Source: Bacillota bacterium (GTDB taxonomy: Bacteria > Bacillota > Dethiobacteria > DTU022 > UBA8154). From it: 53,386 nucleotides of DNA. The stretch lies in NCBI GenBank assembly GCA_012518675.1, contig JAAYRR010000066.1, forward strand, positions 1-53,386. The letters run 5' to 3'. Each line of letters opens with the position of its first letter. Position 1 is the stretch's first letter. The notes below the pieces were generated by a model. That model was not told where the DNA came from. It did not search any database and was given only the letters and a program-made list of their open reading frames with translations. Made by a program: the position numbers and the translations under genes. Below, piece by piece: positions 1 to 9,277 of this stretch.

Positions 1-1263
1 AAAGGGAATTGGAAGGGAAGGGCGGGAGGCCGCTACCTATTTGAAGGTGGCAACAAGGTTTTTGAAAAGCATAAAGGCCCTGATGTTATTTTTACTTTAC
101 GTAAACCTAGTGAAAATTGGCAAGAATGGGCAAAAACTCTTGGACGTCAGGTACTAATAGGTACACAGCAGGGTTGTATTGAAAGGGGTGGAGTTGTTTA
201 TCCCTATTCAATAAAGTACCATAATAATAGTACAGTTGTTAAAGTAGATGGCCTTGCCAAGGCAGATCGCTATATATTAAGTGCATTCAGGGCAGTGGCG
301 TTAAAAACTGCCTATTGTTGCCATTGCCAGGCCTGCCAGGTGGAATGTCCTGTAGGGGCTTTAAATATAAATGGAATGCTTAAAGTAGGTGCTGCATGTA
401 CTGCCTTTGGTGCGTGTCTTGATCTTAAAGGGGCCCCATGTCTTGCTGCTAAATCACTTATGACTACTGAAAGGGGTTCAAATATGCCTAGTAAACAAAG
501 TAAGAGCCTGCCAAGTTACCAAACCTTTGGACTGCGGAAAACATGGTTATTGGACTTTTTCCGGTTGCAGGGGGAATGGATAAGCAATAACAATCTTGGC
601 AGCCGGCAATTGGATTCAATGATTATGTGGTTGCGACATGCGGAACTTACAACAGGGGGAAGAAAATCCTTCACAACCACCAAACTATGTAACCAGCTTG
701 GTAAATATGTAGATAATACCCCATTGATATGGTCTGTAATATGGACCAATTTAGCACAAAATTCAGCATTAGTTGAATGGTATGTAAACAACGTCCCCTG
801 GGGCACTACAATGCCCAAAACAGGTTTTATCGAACTCTTAGAAAAGAAGTACAAGCTTAGTCAGCGTTCTAGGACAAATGCAATAACAGCACTATTCCAA
901 CTACTTGCTGAAACGCCTTTGGGTAATGAATTGGGGTTGGGTTTTGAATTGACACCTGGTAAGCGTAATACAAAATTACATAAAATTGGTTGGCAGAATC
1001 CAGATCCCCTATCTATTTTGTATTCTCTCTACCGCTATGCTGAAAAAACAGATCGATATGAACTTACCACAAGGGAATTATATGAGGGGGCTGTTGGAGG
1101 ACCTTATGTTTTGTTTGGAATTGAAAGGGGCGTTCTTAAAAAAGTCTTGCAGGGATTGTCGATTCATTGCAGTAATTTTATTAGGGCTGAAACAGTTCGG
1201 GATCTAGATAATATTTTCCTAAACAACATGTGCAGGGCTTATGAGGTGTTGAACCTTGTATAA
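1..1263 (+). CDS. brxP: BREX PAPS-reductase-family protein BrxP, 5' partial
   Basis: The open frame is already running at base 1 and stops at 1263, so at least 420 C-terminal residues are present and the N-terminal nucleotide-binding core lies outside the window. A cysteine cluster (window residues 106-116, CCHCQACQVECP) with further cysteines at about 133, 139 and 147 looks like the Fe-S domain that follows the PAPS-reductase fold in DndC-like proteins. Residues about 173-405 start with a TFGLRKTWL stretch and end in a DNI-containing helix, which resembles DUF4007, a domain known from phosphorothioation-linked loci. The identification leans on context: brxC-like, pglZ and brxL follow in the same direction, the gene order of type 4 BREX. 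Its biochemical role is unknown; sulfur transfer or redox chemistry in DNA marking is inference. The ATG/GTG starts visible inside the window are not the real start. Confidence 0.72.
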   Translation, partial: KGNWKGRAGGRYLFEGGNKVFEKHKGPDVIFTLRKPSENWQEWAKTLGRQVLIGTQQGCIERGGVVYPYSIKYHNNSTVVKVDGLAKADRYILSAFRAVALKTAYCCHCQACQVECPVGALNINGMLKVGAACTAFGACLDLKGAPCLAAKSLMTTERGSNMPSKQSKSLPSYQTFGLRKTWLLDFFRLQGEWISNNNLGSRQLDSMIMWLRHAELTTGGRKSFTTTKLCNQLGKYVDNTPLIWSVIWTNLAQNSALVEWYVNNVPWGTTMPKTGFIELLEKKYKLSQRSRTNAITALFQLLAETPLGNELGLGFELTPGKRNTKLHKIGWQNPDPLSILYSLYRYAEKTDRYELTTRELYEGAVGGPYVLFGIERGVLKKVLQGLSIHCSNFIRAETVRDLDNIFLNNMCRAYEVLNLV

Positions 1264-1384
1264 TTGGGCAAAAAAACTGGTTGGTAGGTTATTAACATTT
1301 TGGTATGTGTCTAAACTTGTTGAAACTAGTACTTTCTAGATCCCAAAGGGTGGCTTTTAATATTGAAGATGAGGGGGGCTGGAA

Positions 1385-4300
1385 ATGTGGCTATATAATA
1401 ACTACCTTACTGTAAGTGAAGACTTTATTCCCGTGTTTTCAGAAGATGTAGACAATAATAAGAAGGACAACTGGAAATTTTTTATTCCCCATATTTACAT
1501 GAGGGATGTGCTAGATAAGCTTGTTCGTGCCTTAGAGCGCAGCCACAGCAAAGATAAACTTTCCATATGGCTTACAGGGGCGTACGGTACAGGAAAAACG
1601 TATGCTGCCTTTGTGATCAAGCACCTGCTGGAAGATCCACTTGAAGAGGTAGAAAACTATTTGTTGAAATATGAAATGGTTTCTCCTTTATGGCCACGGT
1701 TTAAAGCACTACGAAATAAAAACCCTTTTTTGGTTGTATACCGTTCCTCTTCAGGCCAGATCACAACCAACAGGCGCCTAATGATTGAACTGCAGGAAGC
1801 AATAAAAGAAAAACTGAAGGCACAGGGTTACAAAAGTGCTTTTGGCGAGGGAATTATGGATTGCTTGATAACTAAATTGGATGACACGAGGGGTATACTG
1901 AATTGGAATAATATTTTTAACCAGTACCGGGGTCGTTTCCGGACAGTGGGATCGGCAGAAGAATTAATAAAGCGGCTTCATGGCGGGGATATGCAACTGG
2001 GTGAACAAGTAGCTGAAATTCTTGAAGAGGAAGGACAAACCTTGCTAGACTCACCTTCAGACATTAAGGACTGGATCAGGCAGGTTATTGAAGTTAACAA
2101 TCTTCAAGGTTTAGTATTTATCTGGGATGAATTCACGGAATTTTTTACAAACAACGTTCCAGTAACCCCACTGCAGGAATTGGCACATTCTTCAGCCGAC
2201 ATGCCCTTTTATTTATTTTTAATAACACATAGGGCCATACAGCAATTTACCCGTATTGATGATGATACCCGTAGGAAGCTTATGGAGCGTTTTCACCCCT
2301 GCAGGCTGGAAATGACCCCTGTTACAGCATATAAGCTAATTGGCAATGTTATTGAAGCAAATTCTAGTCTACGTGATGACTGGGAAGCAAAACGGGAATC
2401 CCTTTGGAACAAAGTGGACGCAGCTGTTTTACATATCAACATGCTTGGTGAACCAGTGAAAAAAGAAGAGCTTAAATTGTTACCCCCCATACACCCCTTT
2501 ACTGCTTACATTTTAGCCACAATTTCATCACTGTATAGTTCAAGCCAACGGACCTTTTTTAGGTTCCTTAAGGAAAAGGAAGAAGGTTCATTTCAATGGT
2601 TTGTTGCAAACTTTCCCCAAGGCAATTGGTATTGGTTAACACCAGATTACCTTTGGCAATACTTTTTTGAAAAGATGAAGATAGAAGACGTTGAAGCAAT
2701 TGCAGATGTTTTAAGCCACTACAATGCAGTTAAGGAACAGCTAGATGTGGATCAAATACGGGTTTTTAGGGTTATGATGCTACTTACAGCGCTGCAGCAA
2801 CAAATAGGAGATGGACATACACATACCTTGCTGAAACCAAGGCTATCTTTTACTAGGCTCATGTTTCTCGGTACGGCACTTTATGATCAGGTAGGAGAAA
2901 TTGCGGATCAGCTTCTTTCCAAAAATATTATGCTTGGTGTTCGTTCTGGGAATGACTTAGAATATATGATACCAAGGGTTACCATTGATCAGGATAAAAT
3001 GCGGCAGTATGAACAGCAGGCAAAGGCTAACTTAACAATGGAAAAAATGATTGAAAGGGGCAAAATGGATGAAGGGTTTGCCTCACAGCTGAAGGAACTG
3101 ATGCTTCTGCAAGGGGCAGCTGAACTGCGTCACCCAGTTCAGTTAGTTTCAGGGAAACAGCTAAAATACAGGCGTGAACGTGCAATTCAAGGTAAATTAA
3201 ACCCCTACCAAATAGGCATTATTTTCGTGGTAGCTGAAGAAGATGATCACTTGATAGATACAGAATCCATAGCTGTAGAAATAACACAGATTTACCCCAA
3301 TTATTGTATTTTTATCAGTCAGAGGCCTTTTGGTTCTAAAAAGTGGTCTGAATGGGTAGAATCTAAGGCTAAATCCTGGTACTACCTGGAAATGCATGAT
3401 ACTAACATGAAAAAGTATTATGACACCAGGGCTAATAATATTGTTATAGAATGGCTTGAAACTGTGCGTATAAGTCAGATCAGGGCCTTTTTCCAGGGTA
3501 AACAAGAAGAACTGGTTGGTTGTCAGGCAATTACTAGTTATTTATTCGACCTTGTTGGGAATGTTTTCCCGGATGGGCCAGAAAAAATTAACAGAACTGC
3601 CACCCTATATACCAACCCTTGGGGGAAGGCTGGTGCTGAAATTGGGCTTCAAATAGCAGCTTCTGTTCACCGACCCTATAAGGATGTGGTGGATGAACTT
3701 GATAACCGGGGCCTATGGGAAAATAGTGATTTTGTAAGCGACAGCAGTTATCCGGTTGTAAAAATGAAAAGAAAAGTGGACTGTATTTTTGCTGAACAAA
3801 ATTCAGTAAATATTAATGAGCTATGGCTAACAATGCAAAAACCGCCATATGGCCTAATGCCTTCGCCGATAGGAATATTGTTGTTGTCATTCCTATTGAA
3901 GGACTATGCAATGGGCTATTACTATTATGATGGTTTTAATTCTTTAGCCCTGAATCCCCACAAGTTGGCAGAACTGGTGAATGGGGTCCTTAAAGGTACT
4001 GGTTCATTTGAGGCCTATGCTATCCGTAAAATGTCAACTGAGGGGGAAGAATTTTGCCGCATGGCTAGGGATATTTTTCATCTTTCACCTGAACAAACAG
4101 CCTATCCAGAGGAAGCCCGGAAAAGCATGATAAATGCTGTGATAGAACTAGGTTACCCATTATGGACTATAAATTACTATAATAAAAAAGGTGATCCTCC
4201 TAGTAGGGGGCGAAACATGCTTGATGCCGTAAGGCTGTTAAGCAATACCTTAGTGTATGATCGTAATGAACTGAGTGATTCGGAAATGAAAGCGATTGTT

Positions 4301-5512
4301 GATGTTGTAGGCTCTGAAAGCTACCAAATTAAGAAATTCATAAACAGGGGTAGTATGCAGCAGGGCATGAACGGGTTTTGGGAGCTTCATGCCCCAGAAT
4401 TGCAGGTACTAGCAAGCGGGCTTGGTTTAGAGGCAACAGAAGTAATGGCACGCTTGCGGTTACTTCTTAACGAGGATGTCAATATGTGGGATGAAAACCG
4501 CGTTAAGGAAAAACTGCCGGCAATTATTAAAGAATTAGATTTAATAGATGCCATGAATAAGCTGTGTCAAACAAATAAAAAAGATCTAGATACTATTCGG
4601 GACTATTTTCGAGGTACCTGGTTCAACAGTAAGTTGCCATTGCTTTGTTATAAGGAGGGGCAACCGGATGGGGTGGTGGAACTTATAGATTATATTTATA
4701 GATTGGTTAACGATTCAAACCAAGCCACCATAGAAAATAGGGCAGAGGAAATACGTATTTTTAAAGATCAACTATTGGAGGCTTTTCAAGCAAATACAGC
4801 AGTTATTAAAGTGTTATCCGAAAGGTTTGCAGGACAAAGTATCAGCGATGAAGAAGCAGCCAGACTATATAAGGATTTACCAAATTTATCCATGGCTTCA
4901 GATGATAAGGTTAAAGAAAATATTTTATATTATTTGTCACAACAGGTGCGGCAGAAAAAAATCACATTGTTACAGAAGGAATGGGAAAAACATACGAAAA
5001 CAAGTTCACCGGCTAGTTGGAGTGAACATTCACGTGTCCCTATACAGTGGGTTTTGGATGGACATGCTTACCACACTTTTTTTACCCAATACAGTAGAAT
5101 AAAACAGTTGTCCGAAAATGAAATAGATGAAGTCATTGCCTATTTAAGAAACCATTCTTCTGAATTGTCTGTTCTGAAGGACAGGGAACATATTTTGGGA
5201 AGGTTTATAGAAGTTACCGCTGGAGATTATGCTGGCCTTATAAAACAGTCAAACAGTATGGATATTGTAAGGGATTATGTCTATAAAGCAGTTGGAGGTA
5301 AAGTTTATGAATGGCCGCGGCGTCTAAGTGAGGTAACCGAAAAGGTTAGACAATGGGTTCATGACAACTATCACTCCTCAACCTATCCAAAGTTAATCAA
5401 AATGATAGAGAATATGTCGTCAAATGACATGAAAGGTTTTATTAAAGATTTGGTATCCAAGGATGCCTTAGTTGGGGTTCGTCTTTTGGCTGCTATCCAG
5501 GACAACAGTTAG
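1385..5512 (+). CDS. brxC: BREX large P-loop ATPase, BrxC/PglY type
   Basis: This 1375-residue cytoplasmic ATPase is the size and kind expected for BrxC/PglY, the large ATPase of BREX phage-resistance systems. A Walker A motif GAYGTGKT lies at residues 65-72 and a Walker B-like FIWDEF near 245-250. The remaining ~1100 residues are helical-looking with no other motif I can name. The ATG at 1385 follows a GAGGGGGG ribosome binding site. The gene starts 121 bases after brxP and ends five bases before pglZ, so the operon is tight. In BREX the ATPase is thought to work with PglZ in recognising or marking DNA; the exact role in type 4 is not known. Codon choice favours AGG for arginine, unlike the housekeeping genes further right. 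Confidence 0.8.
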   Translation: MWLYNNYLTVSEDFIPVFSEDVDNNKKDNWKFFIPHIYMRDVLDKLVRALERSHSKDKLSIWLTGAYGTGKTYAAFVIKHLLEDPLEEVENYLLKYEMVSPLWPRFKALRNKNPFLVVYRSSSGQITTNRRLMIELQEAIKEKLKAQGYKSAFGEGIMDCLITKLDDTRGILNWNNIFNQYRGRFRTVGSAEELIKRLHGGDMQLGEQVAEILEEEGQTLLDSPSDIKDWIRQVIEVNNLQGLVFIWDEFTEFFTNNVPVTPLQELAHSSADMPFYLFLITHRAIQQFTRIDDDTRRKLMERFHPCRLEMTPVTAYKLIGNVIEANSSLRDDWEAKRESLWNKVDAAVLHINMLGEPVKKEELKLLPPIHPFTAYILATISSLYSSSQRTFFRFLKEKEEGSFQWFVANFPQGNWYWLTPDYLWQYFFEKMKIEDVEAIADVLSHYNAVKEQLDVDQIRVFRVMMLLTALQQQIGDGHTHTLLKPRLSFTRLMFLGTALYDQVGEIADQLLSKNIMLGVRSGNDLEYMIPRVTIDQDKMRQYEQQAKANLTMEKMIERGKMDEGFASQLKELMLLQGAAELRHPVQLVSGKQLKYRRERAIQGKLNPYQIGIIFVVAEEDDHLIDTESIAVEITQIYPNYCIFISQRPFGSKKWSEWVESKAKSWYYLEMHDTNMKKYYDTRANNIVIEWLETVRISQIRAFFQGKQEELVGCQAITSYLFDLVGNVFPDGPEKINRTATLYTNPWGKAGAEIGLQIAASVHRPYKDVVDELDNRGLWENSDFVSDSSYPVVKMKRKVDCIFAEQNSVNINELWLTMQKPPYGLMPSPIGILLLSFLLKDYAMGYYYYDGFNSLALNPHKLAELVNGVLKGTGSFEAYAIRKMSTEGEEFCRMARDIFHLSPEQTAYPEEARKSMINAVIELGYPLWTINYYNKKGDPPSRGRNMLDAVRLLSNTLVYDRNELSDSEMKAIVDVVGSESYQIKKFINRGSMQQGMNGFWELHAPELQVLASGLGLEATEVMARLRLLLNEDVNMWDENRVKEKLPAIIKELDLIDAMNKLCQTNKKDLDTIRDYFRGTWFNSKLPLLCYKEGQPDGVVELIDYIYRLVNDSNQATIENRAEEIRIFKDQLLEAFQANTAVIKVLSERFAGQSISDEEAARLYKDLPNLSMASDDKVKENILYYLSQQVRQKKITLLQKEWEKHTKTSSPASWSEHSRVPIQWVLDGHAYHTFFTQYSRIKQLSENEIDEVIAYLRNHSSELSVLKDREHILGRFIEVTAGDYAGLIKQSNSMDIVRDYVYKAVGGKVYEWPRRLSEVTEKVRQWVHDNYHSSTYPKLIKMIENMSSNDMKGFIKDLVSKDALVGVRLLAAIQDNS

Positions 5513-5517
5513 GTGGG

Positions 5518-7815
5518 GTGAAGCCAGTGCAAGTAAATTTTTCCAGCATTAAGGAATTATTAGATCACCTGCGACAAGAGAAGAGGATGGGGGACCGTTT
5601 TGCTACCCGCTTTATTCTTGTTCAAGGCTGTGAAGTATGGGATGAATTAATCCCAGGACTAAAATATGAAGTGGACAAAGCAATTTGCCTGTCTGAATTG
5701 TGTAGCACAGCAGATGTTTTCCCTAATATGGGGCAACTGAAAATGTTTTTAGAAGAAGATACTTGCAGTAGCCGGGGCATTTTGCTGACCCCTTTAGCTG
5801 AATATATCCGTATAGACCCTGAAGCACCCGAGGTAATAAGGTGGCTGGCTGAATACCCAACGGGGAAAGTCAACAGGATTTATGTGCCATTGTTGGCAGC
5901 AGAGGAACTTTTCCAACTGAGTATAAATAAAGTGTCCCGCTACCATGAGGGACTGCTGCCGGACATTTGGGCCCTGGAAGGGAAGGGAAGCTCAGAAGTG
6001 GTAGTGGCCCCATTCCATAACGAAGATGTAAATAAAAATATAATAGAAGGCATACAAAAGTACTTTTTCTTATGGTCACAGAAAAGCATCCGCAAAGCAT
6101 GGTTTGTAACACAGATGGCACCCTGGTTAACCGTCCAACAGTCTAGGGGAAACTGCCATGTTCGTGTTTATATGTCTAGCTTTGATTATGTGCATGGGGT
6201 TTTAAAATGGGATGAACTACGCCAAGAATGGGGTTCCCAGGACCAATGGGAATGGTTGGCGGTGCAAATTAAACAGGAAAACAACCTTGACCTTTTGGCA
6301 GCACGTTTGCTAAAGGTGATCGAATACGACCCTGATCAGCTTTTCTATATGTGGCAGAGACTAAGCCCTGAAGAACGTTGGTTAATTTGGTTATGGAGCA
6401 AGGCCAAAAGTATTCCAGGGACATATTTGCATAGTATTATGCAAAAAAACACTGATGTCAATTCTTTTAGTGAACATGTATCTACGGATATTTTTTTACA
6501 CGCTTTGCCGGCTTCATTGAACTTCTGCCAAGAGCGTAAGAAGTTGCTTCTTTGTCTAGGCACTAGCTTTATGCCACAGGGATTTTGGACCAAATATGAA
6601 GCCCTAGGGGAACCAATTCAAAAACTTTCTGTGCTGACTGACATATCACAACAAGAAAAAAAGGAATTAATACTTTGTGTTAATGAGCTTTTGGTGAATA
6701 ATACTAAACTAGGTGAATGGTGGTATTATCTTGAAAAAATGTTTCCTTCATTGGTATGGTATCTGCAGCCGGCTGTAGCTGGTGATGAATTTGTAGGTTT
6801 ATATTTCCATACCTATAACCGTTGTCGGGTTAAGGACAGCGCTGATCAGCAACTGGCTTCTTTGATAGATCAGTGGGCTAATAAACAACTGCTTTGGAAC
6901 TATCCTGCTAGAAGTGAATTGGTATCTGAGCTACGTGCTGAAGGCGCCAGGATAATGTGGGTAGATGGTATGGGGGTAGAATGGGTCGGCTTACTGAACC
7001 ATATTATAGTTAGGGATGGCGGGGTAGATACTACCATCACTATAACCAGGGGTAATCTTCCCACAACTACTGAGGCAAACAAGGAATGGGAAACGGATGA
7101 GGTTGTAGAACGTGGGTTAGATGACATTGCTCACCATTATGGGTACTCATTTCCCGGATCTTTTTTGAAAGCCATGGATGTGGTTGAAAAGGTGGCAAAA
7201 AAAGCCCTTTCTTTACTAGCACAATATTCTATTGTTGCTATTACATCAGATCATGGTTTAAGTCGCTTTGCTGTAACTGCAACAGAAAAAATAGGGGTGC
7301 CAGAGGGTTTTATGACAGAGGCACCAGGACGTTTTGCAACATTAGAAAGGGCTAGCTACTATATCGAACCGGATCGCCCACTTGTTATGGATAAGGGCCA
7401 CCTAATGTGGTTAACCCACGGAAAATTCCAGGGTGCTGGGCCTTGCCGCGGTGAAGTCCATGGTGGTGCAACACCTGAGGAATGCCTTACCCCTGTTGTG
7501 GTGTTGCGCAAAATTAGCAAACAAATGGGAGGGCCACCCCAATTTGAAGTGATTACTAAAACTGTGAAATTAAATGCTGCTAATGAGGGTTTCCTGAAAA
7601 TGCGAAGTAACAGGGCCCTTGAAGCCGATGTCAGGCTGCATATAGTGGGCTACCAGACTTTGGGCAAGAAGGAAGATAGCAAGGTTTTATGTTTTCAGTT
7701 GAAGGATTGGAGTCCTGGCAATTACAAGGGTAAATTGTATTATGCTAACAGGGTTGCAGGGGAAATAAGCTTTGTTGTTGTGAAGGGTATTCAGGAACAA
7801 GATCTTGGGTTATGA
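5518..7815 (+). CDS. pglZ: BREX alkaline-phosphatase-superfamily protein PglZ
   Basis: PglZ is the signature protein of BREX systems and has an alkaline-phosphatase-like domain. Here, in 765 residues, that domain occupies the C-terminal half: a metal-ligand-type aspartate in IMWVDGMG (D483), then SDHG at 577-580, and the typical HGGATPEE motif near 648-655. The first ~450 residues are an unrecognised N-terminal region, as is common in the family. The start is GTG at 5518, five bases after the brxC stop, with AGGTGGGG overlapping that stop as ribosome binding site. The 3' end overlaps brxL by at least the last codons. Together with the neighbours this makes the BREX call secure; the subtype rests on the partner genes. 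Confidence 0.9.
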   Translation: MKPVQVNFSSIKELLDHLRQEKRMGDRFATRFILVQGCEVWDELIPGLKYEVDKAICLSELCSTADVFPNMGQLKMFLEEDTCSSRGILLTPLAEYIRIDPEAPEVIRWLAEYPTGKVNRIYVPLLAAEELFQLSINKVSRYHEGLLPDIWALEGKGSSEVVVAPFHNEDVNKNIIEGIQKYFFLWSQKSIRKAWFVTQMAPWLTVQQSRGNCHVRVYMSSFDYVHGVLKWDELRQEWGSQDQWEWLAVQIKQENNLDLLAARLLKVIEYDPDQLFYMWQRLSPEERWLIWLWSKAKSIPGTYLHSIMQKNTDVNSFSEHVSTDIFLHALPASLNFCQERKKLLLCLGTSFMPQGFWTKYEALGEPIQKLSVLTDISQQEKKELILCVNELLVNNTKLGEWWYYLEKMFPSLVWYLQPAVAGDEFVGLYFHTYNRCRVKDSADQQLASLIDQWANKQLLWNYPARSELVSELRAEGARIMWVDGMGVEWVGLLNHIIVRDGGVDTTITITRGNLPTTTEANKEWETDEVVERGLDDIAHHYGYSFPGSFLKAMDVVEKVAKKALSLLAQYSIVAITSDHGLSRFAVTATEKIGVPEGFMTEAPGRFATLERASYYIEPDRPLVMDKGHLMWLTHGKFQGAGPCRGEVHGGATPEECLTPVVVLRKISKQMGGPPQFEVITKTVKLNAANEGFLKMRSNRALEADVRLHIVGYQTLGKKEDSKVLCFQLKDWSPGNYKGKLYYANRVAGEISFVVVKGIQEQDLGL

Positions 7816-9277
7816 GGTGATCAGGTTGGACGTTAGCAGCGATCTGTGTGAAAAAACCAAAACCTATTTTGAAAACATGATTGTTTACAAGGATCCAGAT
7901 CAAAACAAGCATTTTGCCTCCCTAAGCATCCCTCCATATCTACGGGATTGGATGATTATGCGTTTTGCTGATGGAAATGGGAAGGTTGACCTTGAAAAGG
8001 TTGATCACTTTGTAAAAGGCAATATCCCCGGTAAAAAGGACTGGGAATTGGTTAAAAGCCGGATGATAAAAGAAGGCGAACGTGTTAGGTTTTTAGCCAA
8101 GTTGCGGGTTGAAATTGATGTGAAAACAGGTGAGGGGTTTTTTAGCCTGCCGGACTTAGGCTTCCCAAGTCGTAAGCGGGAAGCTTTAGTTAATGGGGCT
8201 GTGCTCCGTCAATATAGTCAAGAACTTCTTTCTGATAGCGAAACATGGGGTATTATTGAATGTACATGGAACCCTTTTGGCCTAAGTGGCAAAGAGGGTG
8301 ATGGGGTAATTCAAATGGTTGGCTATACTCCATTTCAACCATACAGGATTGATATAGGTTTTTTCCAGGATGTGCGAAAAGATTTTACAGTTGAGGAATG
8401 GATTGATCTGTTACTTTTGGCAGTGGACTATAACCCAGCAGGTTTTTTAGATGTGCGGCAAAAACTTACGATGTTAAGCCGTCTTTTACCTTTTGTGGAA
8501 AAAAGGGTTAATTTAATAGAGCTTGCACCCAAGGGGACAGGTAAGTCCTACCTGATGTCACAGATTTCCAAACATGGCTGGTTAGTAAGTGGGGGGAGCA
8601 TAAGCCGTGCTCGTCTGTTTTTCCATATTGGTAAAAATGTACGTGGTCTTGTTAGCAGGTATGACTATGTGGCTTTTGATGAAGTACAGACTATAAGTTT
8701 TCCAGATGTGGACGAAGTTAAAGGTGCCCTGAAAGGCTATCTAGAATCAGGGGAATACAGGGTGGGTGACTACAGGGGGGTAGGGGATGCCGGCCTAGTG
8801 CTAATGGGTAATATACCTGACGAAAAGATGAATATAAACATCAACATGTTTACAGAATTACCAGCTTCCTTTCAAGAGTCAGCTCTAATTGACCGTTTCC
8901 ACGGATTTATAAAAGGTTGGGATATTCCGCGGATGCGTGAAAACATGAAAGCCAAAGGTTGGGCTCTAAACGTAGAATATTTCTCTGAAGTGATGCATGC
9001 TCTCAGAAAGGAGATCATATACCCTGGGGTAGTGGATGCAATATTAAAGATCCCCAGGTCCAGTGATACCCGTGATACTACAGCCATTAAGAGAATTTGT
9101 TCTGGGTTTATGAAATTACTATTTCCACACATTAAAAGCCCAGATGATGTGAACCCAGAAGATTTCATGAAATACTGTTTAGAGCCTGCCCTAGAAATGA
9201 GAAGTACCATAAAACGCCAGTTGCACATTATGGATGGCGAATATTCTAACGAAATACCAAAAATTGCACTTCGCTAA
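7805..9277 (+). CDS. brxL: BREX Lon-like ATPase BrxL, short form
   Basis: This is an AAA+ ATPase with Walker A PKGTGKS at residues 242-248 and Walker B AFDEVQ around 290-295 (counting from 7805). At up to 490 residues it matches the short BrxL family of roughly 450-470 residues and not the ~680-residue form of type 1 BREX that carries a Lon-protease-like C-terminal domain; I see no S-K protease dyad region. The start is uncertain: the longest frame opens at TTG 7805 inside pglZ, GTG 7817 is possible, and TTG 7826 sits five bases after a good GAGGTGA site, so 7826 (483 residues) is the best-supported start. It is the last gene of the BREX operon. The protein ends cleanly with TAA; nothing shows that it is a broken long form. 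Confidence 0.78.
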   Translation: MGYEVIRLDVSSDLCEKTKTYFENMIVYKDPDQNKHFASLSIPPYLRDWMIMRFADGNGKVDLEKVDHFVKGNIPGKKDWELVKSRMIKEGERVRFLAKLRVEIDVKTGEGFFSLPDLGFPSRKREALVNGAVLRQYSQELLSDSETWGIIECTWNPFGLSGKEGDGVIQMVGYTPFQPYRIDIGFFQDVRKDFTVEEWIDLLLLAVDYNPAGFLDVRQKLTMLSRLLPFVEKRVNLIELAPKGTGKSYLMSQISKHGWLVSGGSISRARLFFHIGKNVRGLVSRYDYVAFDEVQTISFPDVDEVKGALKGYLESGEYRVGDYRGVGDAGLVLMGNIPDEKMNININMFTELPASFQESALIDRFHGFIKGWDIPRMRENMKAKGWALNVEYFSEVMHALRKEIIYPGVVDAILKIPRSSDTRDTTAIKRICSGFMKLLFPHIKSPDDVNPEDFMKYCLEPALEMRSTIKRQLHIMDGEYSNEIPKIALR

